A DNA stretch of 32,166 bases, from contig JAUYQH010000019.1 in NCBI GenBank assembly GCA_030697365.1, forward strand, positions 1 through 32,166, read 5' to 3'. The stretch's first letter is position 1. Each line of letters starts with the position of its first letter. The position numbers and the translations under genes were made by a program. Positions 9,621 through 18,045 of the stretch are shown piece after piece. A model generated the notes under the pieces. It made no database searches. It was not told the origin of the DNA and was given only the letters and a program-made list of their open reading frames with translations. The stretch comes from Novosphingobium sp. GTDB lineage: Bacteria; Pseudomonadota; Alphaproteobacteria; Sphingomonadales; Sphingomonadaceae.

Positions 9621-10502
9621 TCACCCCCCGACTTCGCACGCCGCAAGTGCTTCGAGCGCCTTCACTAATCCGGAATGATCCCATGCCTTTCCGCCCATTG
9701 CGACGCAGGCACTGAACAGCTGTTGGGTTGTCGCCGTGTTCGGCAGCGCGATGCCCAGCGCGCGCGCACTGCTCAGGGCGAGGTTGAGGTCCTTCTGATG
9801 GAGCCCGATGCGAAAGCCTGGTTCGAAAGTGCGCTTGATCATGCGTTCGCCATGCACTTCAAGCACCCGGGACGAGGCAAAGCCGCCGAGCAGCGCCTCG
9901 CGCACTTTGCCCGGGTTGGCTCCGGCCTTGGCGGCGAAGACCATTGCTTCGGCCACGGCTTCTATGTTCAGAGCGACGACGATCTGGTTGGCTACCTTCG
10001 CGACCTGACCATCACCGACGCCCCCGACGTGGGTGATGTACTTACCCATCAACTCGAAGAGTGGCCGGGCCCGCGCGAACACTTCGGGTTCGCCGCCGCA
10101 CATGATCGTGAGCGATGCCGCGCGGGCGCCGACCTCGCCGCCGGAGACGGGCGCATCGACGTAGTCGCAGCCTAGCGCCCGAATCCGCTCGGCAAAGTTG
10201 CGAGTAGCGATCGGATCGATCGAGCTCATGTCCACGACAAGCTTGCCTGCGCTAAGACCTTCAGCCACCCCCGCCGCACCAAACAGTACGGCCTCGACAT
10301 CGGGCGTGTCGGGAACCATGCTGATGATCACATCGGACTGCTCGGCGATCTCCCGGGCCGACCCGCAGACGAGCGCACCCCGCTCAGCGAATTCGGCTGG
10401 ATGTGATCCTCGGTTGAGAACAGCGAGGCGGTGACCAGCGGTGAGCAGATGCCCCGCCATTGGCCGCCCCATGATCCCAAGCCCAATGAATCCGATGTTC
10501 AT
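9621..10502 (-). CDS. garR: 2-hydroxy-3-oxopropionate (tartronate semialdehyde) reductase
   Basis: This is a 293-residue beta-hydroxyacid dehydrogenase that reduces tartronate semialdehyde to D-glycerate with NAD(P)H. The dinucleotide motif GFIGLGIMGRPMA is at residues 4-16. The substrate loop DAPVSGGEVGA covers 117-126, and the conserved catalytic lysine is Lys169 in GDGQVAKVANQ. Length and motif order fit GarR/GlxR; close relatives (3-hydroxyisobutyrate dehydrogenase, succinic semialdehyde reductase) share the same motifs. The choice here rests on the directly adjacent glycerate kinase gene, whose stop codon is one base before this start. The product of this enzyme is the substrate of that kinase. 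It is cytoplasmic. Confidence 0.88.
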   Translation of the reverse strand: MNIGFIGLGIMGRPMAGHLLTAGHRLAVLNRGSHPAEFAERGALVCGSAREIAEQSDVIISMVPDTPDVEAVLFGAAGVAEGLSAGKLVVDMSSIDPIATRNFAERIRALGCDYVDAPVSGGEVGARAASLTIMCGGEPEVFARARPLFELMGKYITHVGGVGDGQVAKVANQIVVALNIEAVAEAMVFAAKAGANPGKVREALLGGFASSRVLEVHGERMIKRTFEPGFRIGLHQKDLNLALSSARALGIALPNTATTQQLFSACVAMGGKAWDHSGLVKALEALAACEVGG

Positions 10503-10503
10503 C

Positions 10504-11835
10504 TCAATCTCCGTTGTACTTCAGCTGCCCACCTTGAGGCAGGACGAGAATGGCTCGAATGTCGTTGACGTTTGTGCGCGTGGGGCCCGTGACCACAAGG
10601 TCACCAAGCTTTTCGAAGAAGCTACCGCTGTCGTGGGCGCCTAGGTAGGCTTGTGGGTTCAGGCCCAACCGACGCGCGCGCTGAAGGGTGTCCGGCGCGG
10701 CGATCGCTCCCGCCGCGCCAAGATTGACGCCGTCTTCGCCGTCAGTATCGGCGGCGATTGCCCAAACATTGGGATGGCCATCCAACTCGCAGGCAAGCGC
10801 CAGCATGAACTCGGTATTGCGACCGCCGCGCCCGGCTTGGTCCTGGATCGTTACGGTAGTTTCGCCTCCTGAGATAAAGACTGTTGGTTCGCCAACCTCA
10901 CAGATTAAGCTCGCCATTTCCTGGGCGACAAGGCGGCTTTCACCCTCGATGGCATCGCCGAGTATCACTGGCCTGATGCCGCTGGCCCGAGCGACTTCGC
11001 CGGCTGCTTTCAAGGATGCTTCCGGCACCGCGATGAGTCTAATCTCACTGCTGGTGCCGGGCTCCTGCCGCTTCGCGGGCATGACGAGGAGCTCTGCGAC
11101 GCTGGCGGGGAGCTTGGGCCCAAGCCTTGCCGGAATGCCGCTCAGATCCATGTCGACATCTGTCGTCGCGGTCGGTCCCGAAGCAATCGCAGTAGGATCA
11201 TCGCCTGGAATGTCGCTAATTGCGAGGGTGACGACCCGCGCGGGAGCGGCTGCAGCGGCCAGCTTTCCGCCCTTGATTGCCGAGATCCGTCGCCGCACCG
11301 CATTCATTGTTCGGATATCCAACCCCGAGGCGAGCAGGAGCTTGTTGGTGATCCGCTTGTCTTCGAGGGTGACGCCATCAACCGGCAAGCTCATGGCGGC
11401 GGAGCCGCCGCCCGAGATCAACGCAAGGACTAGATCATCAGCGCCGAGCCCCTGGGCCGCGGACAGGATTTTACGCGCAGCATTAAGCGAGTTGGCATCG
11501 GGCAGCGGGTGGCCCGCCTCGAGTACCTGGATCCGCGAACACGTCTGGGCATAGCCGTACGGAGCTACGACCACGCCCGACAGGTCTACGTCCGGCCACG
11601 CCGCCTCGACTGCAGCAGCCATTGACCCAGCGGCCTTGCCGGCACCAATCACGACGCACCTTCCCCGCGGTCGTGCGGGCAGAAAAGGCGCCAGCACCTT
11701 TGCAGGGTCTGCCGCAGCAATCGCTGCGTCGATCATGCACCGCAGCAAGGCACGTGCGCGGCTATCGGCAGTGTCGGCTCCGCAAGAGGTGACGAGCGCG
11801 GGTGAGGAATCTAACAGGGACACACGGCCTCGCAT
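10504..11835 (-). CDS. Glycerate 2-kinase, MOFRL family (GckA/TtuD type)
   Basis: This is a 443-residue kinase that converts D-glycerate to 2-phosphoglycerate and so feeds lower glycolysis. An N-terminal DUF4147 domain carries VVIGAGKAAGSMA, the HPLPDANS segment, ISGGGSAAMSLP and AISDIPGDDPTAIASGPT. The C-terminal MOFRL domain carries ISGGETTVTI, GGRNTEFMLALA and AADTDGEDG. It is one base upstream of the reductase gene, so the two are almost certainly co-transcribed and coupled. The N-terminus is longer than usual for the family. ATG 11835 has no clear ribosome-binding site, so the true start could be slightly downstream. The candidate operator at 11883-11903 lies about 50 bp upstream. Confidence 0.9.
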   Translation of the reverse strand: MRGRVSLLDSSPALVTSCGADTADSRARALLRCMIDAAIAAADPAKVLAPFLPARPRGRCVVIGAGKAAGSMAAAVEAAWPDVDLSGVVVAPYGYAQTCSRIQVLEAGHPLPDANSLNAARKILSAAQGLGADDLVLALISGGGSAAMSLPVDGVTLEDKRITNKLLLASGLDIRTMNAVRRRISAIKGGKLAAAAAPARVVTLAISDIPGDDPTAIASGPTATTDVDMDLSGIPARLGPKLPASVAELLVMPAKRQEPGTSSEIRLIAVPEASLKAAGEVARASGIRPVILGDAIEGESRLVAQEMASLICEVGEPTVFISGGETTVTIQDQAGRGGRNTEFMLALACELDGHPNVWAIAADTDGEDGVNLGAAGAIAAPDTLQRARRLGLNPQAYLGAHDSGSFFEKLGDLVVTGPTRTNVNDIRAILVLPQGGQLKYNGD

Positions 11836-11882
11836 GGTAAGGTTACGAGCGGCACGTGGCTGGCAAACCGGCGGCCCGTCTT

Positions 11883-11903
11883 TTGGCTAACATTTTTGAC
11901 CAG
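11883..11903. promoter_or_regulatory. Candidate operator upstream of the glycerate kinase operon
   Basis: This is an imperfect inverted repeat, TTGGCTAA-N5-TTGACCAG. It matches the site at 15075-15095 at 15 of 21 positions when one is reverse-complemented. It lies 48 bp upstream of the kinase start, in the right place for a repressor or activator of the minus-strand operon. The FadR-type regulator in the same block is the obvious candidate binder; this is inference. Confidence 0.45.
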
Positions 11904-11964
11904 AACAGGCAACCAGTCCTAGAGCGGTCGTGGGGCCGGTTGCACGGCGCCTTAGACGGCTCAG

Positions 11965-12954
11965 TCATCCGGAATAAACGTCTGCCCTGGTCAATCGGTT
12001 AAGCAGCGGCTCACCGGTCACAAACCGACGGATGTTATTGCAGATGATGTCGGCAGACCGCCCGGTGCGGTCCGGCACTTGCGGCGTCACATGAGGCGTA
12101 ATCAGGGTGTTAGGTGCATCCCACAACGGGCTGTCTTGCGGCAATGGCTCAACCTCGAAGGTATCCAGCCCGGCCCCCGCAATGCGGCCATTCTGGAGCG
12201 CGCGCACCAGCTCCGCTTCATTCACCACCGGCCCCCGGGCCATATTGACGAGGTATCCCTTGGGTCCAATCAGATCGAGTTCACGCTCGCCGATCAGGTG
12301 ATGGGTCTTATCGGAAAGCCCCAGAACGAGCACCACGATGTCGCTCTGGTCCAGCAGAGTTTCGAGCCCCTCGCGATCGTCGGCGGCGAACAACTGGTCC
12401 ACTCCTGGCGGCGGTGGTGCCAGTGTTCGGCGGTAGGCCAAGACCCTCATGCCGAACGCCTTGGCGCGCAGCGCAAGTTCCTGGCCGGTGTTGCCGAGAC
12501 CGAGGATCCCCATGGTCCGCCCGTAGAGCCCGCGCAGGTCGTCCTGACCAGGCACTCCCCAGCGATGCGCCCGTTGAGCGTCCAGAAACGCCGGATAACG
12601 ATAGGCCAAAGCGAGGGCGAAGAACATCGCGTGCTCGGCGAGCACCGGGGCCGAACGGCCGGCCGAGCCGGTCACCGTCAGGCCGGGTCGGAACGCCTCG
12701 GGCCTTGCCGCCCGGTTAAGCCCAGCGTGGTCGATATGAATCCAGCGCAAGTTCGGGGCTCCGAGAATCCGCTCGTCCGGATCCTTGGCGAGGATCGCGA
12801 CATCGGCTCTGCCCAGCGCCTCGGGGAAGCCTGGCGCGTCGGGGCTGTCGAAGCGCATGATCTCGGCCCCATCAAGGGCCTCGGCGACACGGCGCCAGTG
12901 ATCGCCTTCGTATCGCAGGGTGGTGATCACCGTCAGCGGGTCGATGCCACGCAT
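11965..12954 (-). CDS. D-2-hydroxyacid dehydrogenase (GhrA/hydroxypyruvate reductase type)
   Basis: This is a 329-residue NAD(P)-dependent D-isomer-specific 2-hydroxyacid dehydrogenase. It has the Rossmann motif GILGLGNTGQELALRAKAFG at about residues 149-168. The family catalytic triad is complete: Arg240 (NMARGPVV), Glu269 (DTFEVEPLP) and His288 (ITPHVTP). It could reduce glyoxylate or hydroxypyruvate to glycolate or glycerate, or run in reverse on a sugar-derived hydroxyacid. Its ATG lies two bases after the stop of the upstream GHL6-like glycosidase gene, so they form a tight two-gene operon. That pairing, rather than the family, is the best clue to its substrate. Confidence 0.88.
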   Translation of the reverse strand: MRGIDPLTVITTLRYEGDHWRRVAEALDGAEIMRFDSPDAPGFPEALGRADVAILAKDPDERILGAPNLRWIHIDHAGLNRAARPEAFRPGLTVTGSAGRSAPVLAEHAMFFALALAYRYPAFLDAQRAHRWGVPGQDDLRGLYGRTMGILGLGNTGQELALRAKAFGMRVLAYRRTLAPPPPGVDQLFAADDREGLETLLDQSDIVVLVLGLSDKTHHLIGERELDLIGPKGYLVNMARGPVVNEAELVRALQNGRIAGAGLDTFEVEPLPQDSPLWDAPNTLITPHVTPQVPDRTGRSADIICNNIRRFVTGEPLLNRLTRADVYSG

Positions 12955-12956
12955 GA

Positions 12957-15023
12957 TCAGGGCTCGCCGGCCGAAAGCACCAGCACCTCGAAATGTCTGA
13001 TCGGCGGCAGGTCGAGCCAGGCGTAGTCGTCGTCGGCCGCACCGGGCTCGATCGTCACCCCCGCGACCAGCGCTTTGGCCGCACCGCCGCCGTTGCGGAC
13101 ACCGAGACGCAGGCCGTGTAGCGCAGGCGGCTCCTCGTAAGCGCTGCCACGCTGGCCGGCGTAGTTGACAATGTGCACGATGCGGCAGCCCGAGCTTTCG
13201 TCCCTGGCCCGAACGGTGACTTCCAAAGTTCCTGCTCCCGTCAGCTTCACCTCAGGCCGCGAGGCACCGCCGACCAAATGGAGCAACAGTTCGCGGTGAT
13301 CTGGCAGGCCATCGCGGAAGTAGAGCCATTCCGGCAGCCACGGCAGATAATGGACCCGACCGCACCCGTGACGGCGGGAAAGGACGCCCGGGTTGTCCGT
13401 CGCCGGCATCTCGGCAAAGCACAGCTCGGGCGGGCCATATTTGGGCGGTGGCAGCAGCCTTAGCAGCCGCTCAGCATCGTCCTTGGCATCGTGATAGAAA
13501 TACCAGCCGTCCAGGTGAAGAAGTCGGGTCCTGGGAATATTCAACTCGTCTGCGCCGATCTCAATGTAAGTTTCGAGGCCGTTCTTCGCGAGACTCAGCC
13601 GTGTTGCCGGAAAGCTGGCCAACGCAAACCGTTCGCGCCGGCGCCCGCGCTCGTCATAGGCGCCGGTTTCGCCGGTGGCCACCAGCGTTCCGCCCTGCTC
13701 CACGAACGCATCGAGCGCCGCCGCCTCGCCATCGCCAAGACAGGCGACGTTGGGCAAGACGATCACATCGTAGGCGGCGAGTTGCTCGGCGATGTCCGCG
13801 TCACACATGCGCTCGTCGCTGACGAAGTCAAACGGCACTCGTCCTTCGAGCAGAGCGCGATAGGCGCCGCGGAAGGCGTTGGTCTGCTGCTTTGCGGCGT
13901 CAGTCGCGCCAGAATGAAGCTCGGTCGCACGCGAGTGGTAGAGGCCTACCTTGGCGAGTGACCGCGTCGGGCCGAGGTGCTCCTCGTTCGCCTTGTGCCA
14001 ATGCATGAACGCGCGCACCGCGTCGAGTGGCGCGGCATTGTCCTGCTCGAACAGGCCGAGCAGGTAATAATCGATCTGCCCGCCGGCGGCGATCGTCTGG
14101 CCGAACCGGAGCAGGTGGTGCGCGGCCGTCTCCGATGCGTAGCGCCACTGGTAGTCGAGGAAGTTGGTCGAAGCGGTGGCGTAGGCCATCCCCCGGTTCC
14201 TGGCCGCGCCCCAGCGGCACAGCTCGCCGGCCTGGTGCGGCCATTCCGGCGCCGGCCGGCCGACCGCGCGCTGCAACTCGAGCCGCATGAAGTCGCAACT
14301 GCCGCGGCCATTGCCCATCACCCCGGCGCCCGGCCGCAGCCGCTTGACGGTGTCGTAGATCCGCTGCGAGGCCGCGCGGCTGGTCCGTTTCTTGAACAAG
14401 AGGTAATCGGGGTAGGCGGGGTCGGAGAAATCCTCGCGCTCCGGAAGCTCACGGCCGAACATCGCTGCGAAGCCGTCTTGGCAGTTCCGGCAATGGCAGA
14501 TGCCGCGGTAGTTGTTGCCGTAGTCGTAGGGCTGGTAGCCTGTCATGTTGAAGAACACGCCGTCGAGATCGTAGCGCGGCAGCGATTCCTCGAGGATCTT
14601 CAGACCATATTCCTTAGCCCAGCCGCCATTGACGCAGGCTTGATAGGTGCCGTTGTACTCTTGGGGCTTGCCCGCCTTGTTGTGGACGAACCACTCCGGA
14701 TGGGCCTCGTAGGCGATGCGGGTGCCCTTGGAGAGGTCGTACCGCCCAACGATCTTCAACCCGGCCCGGTGGGCCGCGTGCAACATTTCGCCGGTCAGGT
14801 CGCACCCGTGCTCGAGGAACGGGTTACGCGCCTGCAGCGCCAGCTCGGTCGGATACCACGCGTAGATGCCGCCGACGTTGAACGTGACGACCGTGGCGCC
14901 GAAGTCCCGGACCTGCCGCGCGAGTGCATCTGGATCGAGTCTGGCGTCGGTCAGCCGCAGGTTCGTCTGAACGATGCGATAGGGCATCTCCCACCATGAG
15001 AGGCGATCGTCGGCCACGCTCAT
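12957..15023 (-). CDS. GHL6-like putative glycosidase with beta-galactosidase trimerisation-type domain
   Basis: This is a 688-residue protein without an obvious signal peptide, so it is probably cytoplasmic. The N-terminal half is a TIM-barrel of the type called hypothetical glycosyl hydrolase 6 (VVTFNVGGIYAWYPTEL, GLKIVGRYDLSKGTRIAYEAHPEWF, LDGVFFNM). A CHCRNC cluster at about residue 180 may bind metal. The middle (about 365-465) resembles the GH42 trimerisation/amidotransferase-like fold (AYDVIVLPNVACLGDGEAAALDAFVEQGGTLVATGE). A beta-rich C-terminus follows. AAAGGAG lies 5 nt before the ATG, supporting the start. The substrate is unknown. It is the first gene of the operon with the hydroxyacid dehydrogenase and is divergent from the MFS carrier gene, so it may process what that carrier imports. 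Confidence 0.72.
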   Translation of the reverse strand: MSVADDRLSWWEMPYRIVQTNLRLTDARLDPDALARQVRDFGATVVTFNVGGIYAWYPTELALQARNPFLEHGCDLTGEMLHAAHRAGLKIVGRYDLSKGTRIAYEAHPEWFVHNKAGKPQEYNGTYQACVNGGWAKEYGLKILEESLPRYDLDGVFFNMTGYQPYDYGNNYRGICHCRNCQDGFAAMFGRELPEREDFSDPAYPDYLLFKKRTSRAASQRIYDTVKRLRPGAGVMGNGRGSCDFMRLELQRAVGRPAPEWPHQAGELCRWGAARNRGMAYATASTNFLDYQWRYASETAAHHLLRFGQTIAAGGQIDYYLLGLFEQDNAAPLDAVRAFMHWHKANEEHLGPTRSLAKVGLYHSRATELHSGATDAAKQQTNAFRGAYRALLEGRVPFDFVSDERMCDADIAEQLAAYDVIVLPNVACLGDGEAAALDAFVEQGGTLVATGETGAYDERGRRRERFALASFPATRLSLAKNGLETYIEIGADELNIPRTRLLHLDGWYFYHDAKDDAERLLRLLPPPKYGPPELCFAEMPATDNPGVLSRRHGCGRVHYLPWLPEWLYFRDGLPDHRELLLHLVGGASRPEVKLTGAGTLEVTVRARDESSGCRIVHIVNYAGQRGSAYEEPPALHGLRLGVRNGGGAAKALVAGVTIEPGAADDDYAWLDLPPIRHFEVLVLSAGEP

Positions 15024-15074
15024 CGAGACTCCTTTTGCCGACGGACCTCCCGCTATCTATCGCGCTCGACATTC

Positions 15075-15095
15075 TTGGTCAATTTTTTTATCCAA
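15075..15095. promoter_or_regulatory. Candidate operator in the divergent GHL6/MFS promoter region
   Basis: TTGGTCAA-N5-TTATCCAA is an imperfect inverted repeat with a T-rich centre. It lies 52 bp from the GHL6-like start and 175 bp from the MFS start. It shares 15 of 21 bases with the site at 11883-11903. The surrounding 15024-15269 stretch has no gene. Confidence 0.45.
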
Positions 15096-15269
15096 TATGT
15101 CCAGCGTGCCTAGCGCTTCACCAAGGGATAGATTAGAGCGAGCCCCACGCTGCTGCCAAGCTGCACCGCAACGTACCCACGGGCTAGTCGTGGCGAAGGT
15201 TTGCAAGCTTGACCACGGCGCCGACACCTGGATCGGTCTGCCCAATGGACCGCCGGCTGGGAGACGCGG

Positions 15270-16532
15270 GTGAGCTACGTCCGGGAGTTTCAGGTCAATT
15301 GGCAGACGGTGCTCGCGACCTTCATCGGGATCGCCACCGGCCAGGCGCTCAGTCACTACACGATGAGCCTGTTCGCGCCCGAACTGATCGCCGCGTTCGG
15401 CTGGTCGAAGGCGGAGTTCGCGCTGGTCAGCGCGCTGCCGATCGTTACGGCGATCATCACTCCGCTTGCGGGACGGTTCACCGATCGGTTCGGCGCCCGC
15501 CTAGCCGCATCGCTCGGCTTTGTCGCGATCTCGCTCGGCTTTTTCGGCATGAGCGTGATGACTGGCAGCTTGATCCTGTTCTTCGCCATCTGGCTCGGCC
15601 AGCACATGTTCGGCGTGATGACCACCTCGCTGGTGTTCACCCGCGTAATCGTCGAGCGGTTCGACAAGGCCCGGGGGAGCGCGCTTTCGGCGCTGATGCT
15701 TGGGCCGCCGATCTCGGGCGCCGTGGTCGCGCCAATCCTCGGCTGGGTGATCGCCAGCCAGGGCTGGCGCGCCGGCTTCGTCTTCCTTGCCGTGCTCTCG
15801 GCGATGGGCGGGCTGGTCTGCATCGTCTTCATGGGCCGGGCGGCCCGCAAGGCGGGCCAGCCGACGGAAGTCAAAAGCATCAAGCTCAGCCGCGCCGAAC
15901 TGATGGCGGTGGCCAAGAGCCGGGTCTTCATCCTGATCGTCGCCGGGATGGCGATGATCAATATCGCCCAGCCGTTCGCCGCCTCGCAGCTCAAGCTGGT
16001 GGTGCTCGCCAAAGGCGTCGCCGACGATGTCGGCACCTGGATGGTCTCGCTCTACGCGGTCGGGGTGATCATCGGGCGGATCATCTTCGGGGTGCTGCTC
16101 GACCGGGTGCCGGCGAACATGGTCGCGCTGGTCGCGCTGTCCCTGCCGGCGATAGGCTTTCTCGTGCTCGCCTCGCCGACCTCCGCGGTGATGCTGCTGG
16201 CGGCCGGCATTCTGACCATCGGCATCGCTCAGGGGGCCGAGGGCGACATCGGCGGCTATCTGGTTTCACGCCACTTCGACCTCAAGAACTACGCGCTGAT
16301 CTTCAGTTTCGTGAAGTCGGCGCTCGACGGCGGCGGCGCGATCGGCGCCCTGCTGCTGAGCTACTCTCTGACTGCCAGCCGCAGCCCCACCGAGCCTGAC
16401 GGTAGCTACGTCCCGTTCCTGCTGCTGTGCGCCGCCTCAACCATCGTCGGGGCGATCCTGTTCTTCATGACCGGCCGGGACACCACCCATAAAGTCGCGG
16501 ACGACGCCAAGATCGCGCCCGAAGCGTACTGA
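15270..16532 (+). CDS. MFS transporter, monocarboxylate/oxalate-formate carrier-like
   Basis: This is a 420-residue inner-membrane carrier with about 12 hydrophobic segments. The MFS signature loop between helices 2 and 3 is present (GRFTDRFGARLAAS), and a second one occurs in the C-terminal half (GVLLDRVPANMVA). The start is GTG 15270 with GGGAG upstream. The glycolate oxidase subunit gene glcD begins 22 bp after its stop, so it heads that operon. It probably imports glycolate or another small hydroxy-monocarboxylate. The substrate is inferred from the operon only. Confidence 0.88.
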   Translation: MSYVREFQVNWQTVLATFIGIATGQALSHYTMSLFAPELIAAFGWSKAEFALVSALPIVTAIITPLAGRFTDRFGARLAASLGFVAISLGFFGMSVMTGSLILFFAIWLGQHMFGVMTTSLVFTRVIVERFDKARGSALSALMLGPPISGAVVAPILGWVIASQGWRAGFVFLAVLSAMGGLVCIVFMGRAARKAGQPTEVKSIKLSRAELMAVAKSRVFILIVAGMAMINIAQPFAASQLKLVVLAKGVADDVGTWMVSLYAVGVIIGRIIFGVLLDRVPANMVALVALSLPAIGFLVLASPTSAVMLLAAGILTIGIAQGAEGDIGGYLVSRHFDLKNYALIFSFVKSALDGGGAIGALLLSYSLTASRSPTEPDGSYVPFLLLCAASTIVGAILFFMTGRDTTHKVADDAKIAPEAY

Positions 16533-16554
16533 CGAGGGAGGACGAACCGCAGCC

Positions 16555-18045
16555 ATGTCGCTTGTCATGCCCCCGGTCGATGCCGCAGCGGTCGCCCGCC
16601 AGTGCGAAATCGCGGCAGGCCTGCGGGCCATCGTGCCCGATGGCGTGATCTGCACCGAGCGCGAACTGAAGCCCTACGAATCCGACGGGCTGACCGCCTA
16701 CCGCCAGCCGCCGCTGGTCGTCGTCCTGCCGTGCTCCACCGAGCAGGTCTCGCAAGTGCTCGCGTACTGTCACCGGGAAGGCATCAAGGTCGTACCGCGC
16801 GGCGCTGGCACGTCGCTGTCGGGCGGCGCGCTGCCGCTGGCCGACGGGGTTCTGCTCGGTCTGGCGCGGATGAACAAGGTGCTCGAGATCGACTACCTCG
16901 ACCGGGTCGCGGTGGTGCAGCCGGGGGTGACCAACCTGGCCGTGACCGAGGCCGTGGAAGGCCAGGGCTTCTACTACGCGCCGGACCCGTCGAGCCAGAT
17001 CGCCTGCACCATCGGTGGCAACGTCGCCGAGAATTCGGGCGGGGTTCACTGCCTCAAGTATGGGCTTACCACCAACAACGTGCTCGGCGTCGAATTGGTT
17101 CTGGCCGATGGTGAGATCGTTCGCCTTAGTGGGCGAGAACTCGAGCCCGCAGGCCTCGACCTTCTGGGCGTTGTCGTTGGATCGGAAGGGCTGCTCGGGG
17201 TCGTGACCGAAGTGACCGTGCGCATCCTGCCTGTTCCTGAGGCGGCCAGGGCAATCCTGCTGGGATTTCCGACCACCGCATCTGCCGGCGACTGTGTCGC
17301 AGAGATCATCGCCGAGGGCATAATTCCCGCGGGCATGGAGATGATGGACAAACCCGCGACCCACGCCGCGGAAGCCTTTGTCCACGCCGGCTACCCGCTT
17401 GATGTCGAAGCGCTGCTGATCGTCGAGGTCGACGGGCCGCCGATCGAATGCGACCTCCTGCTCGAGAAGATCGCGGAGATCGCTTCAGCCTACGGCGTCA
17501 CCACCGCGCGCGTCTCCGCCAACGAGGAGGAGCGCATGACCTTCTGGGCAGGTCGCAAGGCCGCGTTTCCGGCAGTCGGCCGGCTCGCCCCGGACTATTA
17601 CTGCATGGACGGGACCATCCCGCGCGGGCGGCTTAGCGAAGTATTGGAGCGAATGGCTGGCATGTCCGAGCATTATGGTTTGCAGGTGGCCAACGTGTTT
17701 CACGCCGGCGACGGCAACCTCCACCCGCTGATCCTCTACGACGCCAACAAGCCCGGTGAATTGCAGCGAGCCGAGGATTTCGGGGCGGACATCCTGCGCA
17801 TGTGCGTCGAGGTCGGCGGCGTGCTCACGGGCGAGCACGGGGTCGGAGTCGAAAAGCGCGACCTCATGCCGGTCATGTTCAGCGAGGTCGATCTCGCTCA
17901 CCAGCAGCGGATCAAGTGCGCTTTCGATCCCGATTTGCGCTTGAACCCCGGCAAGGTGTTTCCGCAACTCCGCCGCTGCGCCGAGCTTGGCCGGATGCAC
18001 ATTCACCATGGGGCGCTCCCTCATCCCGAACTTCCGCGGTTCTGA
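16555..18045 (+). CDS. glcD: Glycolate oxidase FAD-binding subunit GlcD
   Basis: This is a 496-residue FAD-dependent oxidase subunit that converts glycolate to glyoxylate with GlcE and GlcF. The PCMH-type FAD domain covers about residues 50-230 (VVPRGAGTSLSGGALP; DPSSQIACTIGGNVAENSGG; GSEGLLGVVTEVTVRILP). The C-terminal cap contains HAGDGNLHP and GEHGVGVEKRDLMP, typical of GlcD and D-lactate dehydrogenases. GGGAGG precedes the ATG. The stop TGA overlaps the glcE ATG by one base. Genes for all partner subunits follow, which favours glycolate over D-lactate. Confidence 0.93.
   Translation: MSLVMPPVDAAAVARQCEIAAGLRAIVPDGVICTERELKPYESDGLTAYRQPPLVVVLPCSTEQVSQVLAYCHREGIKVVPRGAGTSLSGGALPLADGVLLGLARMNKVLEIDYLDRVAVVQPGVTNLAVTEAVEGQGFYYAPDPSSQIACTIGGNVAENSGGVHCLKYGLTTNNVLGVELVLADGEIVRLSGRELEPAGLDLLGVVVGSEGLLGVVTEVTVRILPVPEAARAILLGFPTTASAGDCVAEIIAEGIIPAGMEMMDKPATHAAEAFVHAGYPLDVEALLIVEVDGPPIECDLLLEKIAEIASAYGVTTARVSANEEERMTFWAGRKAAFPAVGRLAPDYYCMDGTIPRGRLSEVLERMAGMSEHYGLQVANVFHAGDGNLHPLILYDANKPGELQRAEDFGADILRMCVEVGGVLTGEHGVGVEKRDLMPVMFSEVDLAHQQRIKCAFDPDLRLNPGKVFPQLRRCAELGRMHIHHGALPHPELPRF

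Noticed and set aside
13977..14999. 340-codon plus-strand frame inside the GHL6-like gene
   Set aside because: It is a shadow of a GC-rich gene; the minus-strand protein has the ribosome-binding site and recognisable domains.
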